Of a stretch of DNA of 64,000 nucleotides, positions 61,276 to 64,000 are shown one piece after another. Origin of the DNA: Corynebacterium marambiense (lineage in GTDB: Bacteria > Actinomycetota > Actinomycetes > Mycobacteriales > Mycobacteriaceae); assembly GCF_016342275.1 (NCBI RefSeq), contig NZ_JAEIOT010000004.1, forward strand, positions 186,001 through 250,000. Direction: 5' to 3'. Every line of letters begins with the position of its first letter. Positions within the stretch are counted from its first letter, which is position 1. Under the pieces are notes generated by a model, which was not told the origin of the DNA, did no database searches, and saw only the letters and a program-made list of their open reading frames with translations. Made by a program: the position numbers and the translations under genes.

Positions 61276-63690
61276 ATGGGTAGACCACAGCTTCGGGCCG
61301 GGCGGCGGGCTCTCACCGGGATCGTCACCGTCTCCCTCATCACCGGGGGAATCGGCGTCATCGGTAACGCCACCGCCATGCCTGCCCCGGCACCGGAGTC
61401 AACCAGCACCGCGGGCACCGCATCCATCGTCGTCACCGATGCGTTCACGTGGTCCTCCGGTGGCACGGTCCTCCGCACGGAGGTCACAGGTTTTCCGGCT
61501 GGGGCGGTGCTCTCCGCGCAGGTCGACGGCACAGCCCAGAAGTGGGACATCGGGGGCGGAAACCTGGTGGACACCGTCACCGCGGAGAACGGCACGTTCA
61601 AAGGAACCGTTTACACCTTGAGCACCAGTCGCCTCACCGCGGGACAGGAGCACACCCTGCTCATCAGCGACGGGGACAACAGCGTGACCACGGCCTACCG
61701 GTCCCACCCGCGGATCACCGTGCACGACCCCGATTCTGGTTCCGAGACCGCGCCCCGCCCCGGGGCTGCGGTGGCCGTCGAGGTGTTCAACCTCCCGGAA
61801 GGCGCCGTCATCGATCACGTCGGCATCGAGGGGCACTCCGCCAACCTCCTGCTCGCACCGGTGACCGTCCCGGAGAACCGACGCGCCCGAACCACGGCGG
61901 TGTCCCTTCCCGCGGACCCGGCGATCATAGGTGAGCCGATCACCGTCGGATACACCGTTGACGGTGGGCCTCCGCTGCGTACGAACGGCCCGGTCGTGGC
62001 CCCCCTTAACGACACCTACGGCGGAGAGGGGTTCGACGTCACCGTCGGAGAACTCCCCCGCGGTCTCTACCAGTCGGTGTATTCCGCACGCCAGGGAGCG
62101 CTGTTCGTCACCCGGACCCACTTCGATCGGGAGACCCGCAGTCCCTCCGCGATCATGAAGGTCGATCCGGCGACGATGGAGGTCCTCGGTGAAGTTGAAC
62201 CCGCTGAACCCGCCGAGGGCGACTACAAGGCGTACAAGGCGTTCGGGATCGGTATCGACGACACCAATGACCTTCTCTGGGTGACGAACACGATGGGCGG
62301 CACCGTCGCGGTCTACGACGCCAACGACCTGAGCCTCATCCACCAGTTCCCGGTAGTCGAGGGTGGCCACCCACGCAGCGTGGTCGTGGACTCCGCGACC
62401 CACCGCGTATACGTCACCAGTCCGTACAACCGGGATGATAGTTGGATCACCGTCTACGACGGCTCCGATCCCACCGCTCCCACGAAGATTGGCACGATTC
62501 CGCTCCCCGAGGGCTTCACCCGGCCCATGGACGCGGCCTACGACCAGTCCACGCACACCCTCTACACCGTGAGCCTCGACAAACCGGCGACACTCCGGAT
62601 CAACGTCGAGGATCCCTCCGATGCGAAGGTATACCAACTGGACCCGCAGGTGATGCGTCGTGGCTCCGGCGTGGCGCTCGACATCGGACGAGAACACCTC
62701 GCGGTGGCGAATCAGGACACCGGAAACGTCCTCATCATCGACCTGGAGTCAGGAGATGTACTGGCAGACATCGCGACCGGTGACAAAGCCGTGGCCGCGG
62801 TCTACGAGCCTGTCACCGATCTGTTCTACGTGAGTAACCGTGACGGTGGCACAGTTACCGCGATCGATGCGGACACCCTCATTCCGGTGGCCAACCTCGA
62901 TGCCGGCGCGAAGCCGAACCACATCTCCTTCGATGGGGACGGCACCATCTACGTCACAAATAAACGCAGTTGGGGAAATGGAGACGTTGGGACCGACCAG
63001 TTGCACAGCTACCGGGCGAACCGGCTCGCACAGGTCCGGCTGGCGGGGCTGCGGCAGGCTTTCCACGACATCCGGGACGACCGCGATGCGGCCCGGGATG
63101 CACTGGCTGAGACTCACCGGGAACTCGCGACGGTACGTGAACAGCTGGCTGCAGCCGAGAATACGGCCGCGCTGGAGAAAACTCGCGCGGAAGCAGCTGA
63201 GGAGGCCCTCGCCGAGGCGGCAGCCGAGCATGCGTCCGACACTGCCGAACTCGAACAGCGACTCACCGTCGCGCGGGAGGCACTGGCCGCAGCCGAAGAA
63301 AAGGTGACCTCACTCACCGCAACACTGGCGGCAATCGAATCCCGGCTGGCCGCAGCAGAGCAGACGCACGCCGCCCTCGAGGCCGCACTCACCACGGCCG
63401 AGCGGGCGCGCACGGAAGCGGAGAAAACAGCTACAGACGCCACCGCACGGGCAGAGCGGGCCGAAGCAGCACGGATCGAAGCAGAAGCCGCCGCGGAACT
63501 CGCGGAGCAGGCCCGTATCAAGGCTGAATCCGCACGTGACGCCGCGCTCGCGGACCGGGATTCCGCACGCGCCGACGGATCAAGCACCGGGGCGTTTACC
63601 GGGATCATGGCCGTACTCGCAGTACTCGCCGCGCTCGGGGGACTGCTGCATCAGGTGTTCCTCGGGATCTTCCAGATCCCGGGCAGGTGA
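61276..63690 (+). CDS. Surface-anchored YncE-like beta-propeller protein with coiled-coil stalk, likely iron-regulated
   Basis: The 804-residue protein has a signal peptide (about 1-35), beta-rich Ig-like regions (50-255), a YVTN/YncE-type propeller (260-590) with repeats such as LLWVTNTMGGTVAVYDAND and LFYVSNRDGGTVTAIDADT, a long Ala/Glu/Arg-rich coiled coil (605-770) and a C-terminal transmembrane helix (775-797) with a short tail. It would stand out from the membrane on a stalk of roughly 25 nm. The ATG at 61276 follows AGAGGAG. A DtxR box upstream suggests induction when iron is low, so a role in iron or heme capture is plausible. No HtaA-type heme domain is seen. The ligand is unknown. 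Confidence 0.88.
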   Translation: MGRPQLRAGRRALTGIVTVSLITGGIGVIGNATAMPAPAPESTSTAGTASIVVTDAFTWSSGGTVLRTEVTGFPAGAVLSAQVDGTAQKWDIGGGNLVDTVTAENGTFKGTVYTLSTSRLTAGQEHTLLISDGDNSVTTAYRSHPRITVHDPDSGSETAPRPGAAVAVEVFNLPEGAVIDHVGIEGHSANLLLAPVTVPENRRARTTAVSLPADPAIIGEPITVGYTVDGGPPLRTNGPVVAPLNDTYGGEGFDVTVGELPRGLYQSVYSARQGALFVTRTHFDRETRSPSAIMKVDPATMEVLGEVEPAEPAEGDYKAYKAFGIGIDDTNDLLWVTNTMGGTVAVYDANDLSLIHQFPVVEGGHPRSVVVDSATHRVYVTSPYNRDDSWITVYDGSDPTAPTKIGTIPLPEGFTRPMDAAYDQSTHTLYTVSLDKPATLRINVEDPSDAKVYQLDPQVMRRGSGVALDIGREHLAVANQDTGNVLIIDLESGDVLADIATGDKAVAAVYEPVTDLFYVSNRDGGTVTAIDADTLIPVANLDAGAKPNHISFDGDGTIYVTNKRSWGNGDVGTDQLHSYRANRLAQVRLAGLRQAFHDIRDDRDAARDALAETHRELATVREQLAAAENTAALEKTRAEAAEEALAEAAAEHASDTAELEQRLTVAREALAAAEEKVTSLTATLAAIESRLAAAEQTHAALEAALTTAERARTEAEKTATDATARAERAEAARIEAEAAAELAEQARIKAESARDAALADRDSARADGSSTGAFTGIMAVLAVLAALGGLLHQVFLGIFQIPGR

Positions 63691-63780
63691 GTCCAGCCGT
63701 ACCGGCCCGCGAAAACCGGCCACCCACTGCTGGTGCATCCACCGGAAGACGAGGTCAGTGCCTACGACAGTCGACTGCGA

Positions 63781-64000
63781 TCAGACCAAGTCGAGCAGGG
63801 CATCCAGTTCGCGGGATTCGTGAATATCGTCGTAGTCCCAACGCTTGCCCGGGGCGAGCGTGTCCATCAACTCCCCCATGGTGACATGCGGAGCCATGTC
63901 CTGGATGTTTTCCACCACGTCACAGGCAACGGGATCACGACTCAAGAAAGCAACACGAATCGTCCAGCTCCCATCAGTCCCTTTCATCAACACTGGTACA
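63781..64000 (-). CDS. Hypothetical protein, 5' end beyond or at the window edge
   Basis: About 70 residues are visible, ending HESRELDALLDLV at the stop at 63781. The frame is still open at position 64000, so the true start may lie outside; ATG at 63987 is the first in view but lacks a visible ribosome site. The protein is acidic with no membrane segment, and no family is recognised. It is convergent with the propeller gene, with 90 bp between the stops and no strong terminator there. Confidence 0.5.
   Translation of the reverse strand, partial: VPVLMKGTDGSWTIRVAFLSRDPVACDVVENIQDMAPHVTMGELMDTLAPGKRWDYDDIHESRELDALLDLV

Noticed and set aside
61399-62697. A 432-codon minus-strand frame
   Set aside because: It is antisense to the propeller gene and shows no domain, signal or ribosome site.
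1-64000. CRISPR arrays, insertion sequences and integron-like repeats
   Set aside because: No regularly spaced repeats, transposase motifs or terminal inverted repeats were found anywhere in the window.

Overview
The window is a contiguous piece of a G+C-rich actinobacterial chromosome (roughly two thirds G+C by eye), almost certainly a Corynebacterium. Evidence: two antigen-85-type mycolyltransferases, the mycothiol glycosyltransferase mshA, RamB next to sdhCAB and lpd, the SenX3-RegX3/gpmA/ppx/proC block with its tiny bS22 ribosomal protein, and a gene order that, as far as I recall it, largely follows the lpd-ramB-sdh-purU-deoC-mshA-gpmA-ppx-proC-hemA-hemB-hemE region of C. glutamicum read in the opposite direction. 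No tRNA, rRNA, CRISPR array, phage or insertion sequence was seen.

Layout. 1-15.3 kb (mostly minus strand) is the tetrapyrrole locus: hemA-hemC-small PH-like gene-hemD (fused to a SUMT-like domain), then hemB, a 182-residue membrane protein and a large P-type ATPase homologue whose catalytic motifs are all degenerate; then hemE-hemY-hemL. A malic enzyme gene on the plus strand is lodged inside this locus. 15.1-20.5 kb holds a glutaredoxin-like protein, a HAD phosphatase and a complete FecBCD/E-type iron-chelate ABC importer. 20.7-28.2 kb is the core block bS22, HTH protein, proC, membrane protein, ppx, Cys-rich protein, regX3-senX3 and gpmA. 28.3-36 kb holds mshA, an acyl-CoA ligase, murB, DUF2505, a methyltransferase, a DUF2993 protein and deoC; purU and several small membrane proteins follow to 40.2 kb.

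40.3-47.4 kb is central metabolism: sdhCAB, its likely regulator ramB (divergent, 679-bp intergenic region with a GlxR-like site, a DtxR-like site and a large inverted repeat) and lpd. 47.4-57.9 kb is envelope biogenesis: a 36-residue hydrophobic peptide with its own terminator, two mycolyltransferases in tandem sharing a 132-bp identical block, a prolyl oligopeptidase, an M1 peptidase, a polysaccharide-export-like membrane protein, two family 2 glycosyltransferases and a DUF2304 partner. 58-64 kb holds a membrane-anchored DsbA-like protein with a CcdA partner, an MFS exporter and, divergently, a surface beta-propeller/coiled-coil protein preceded by a convincing DtxR box.

Two themes tie the window together. 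First, iron and heme: heme synthesis, an iron-chelate importer, an iron-regulated surface protein, iron-rich succinate dehydrogenase and putative DtxR sites. Second, gene expression: at least eleven genes have a TANNNT hexamer ending exactly 6-7 nt before the start codon, the signature of leaderless transcription, and this pattern settled several start-codon choices. The best candidates for undescribed biology are the catalytically dead P-type ATPase homologue in the heme cluster, the 36-residue peptide gene beside the mycolyltransferases and the iron-regulated propeller/coiled-coil surface protein.
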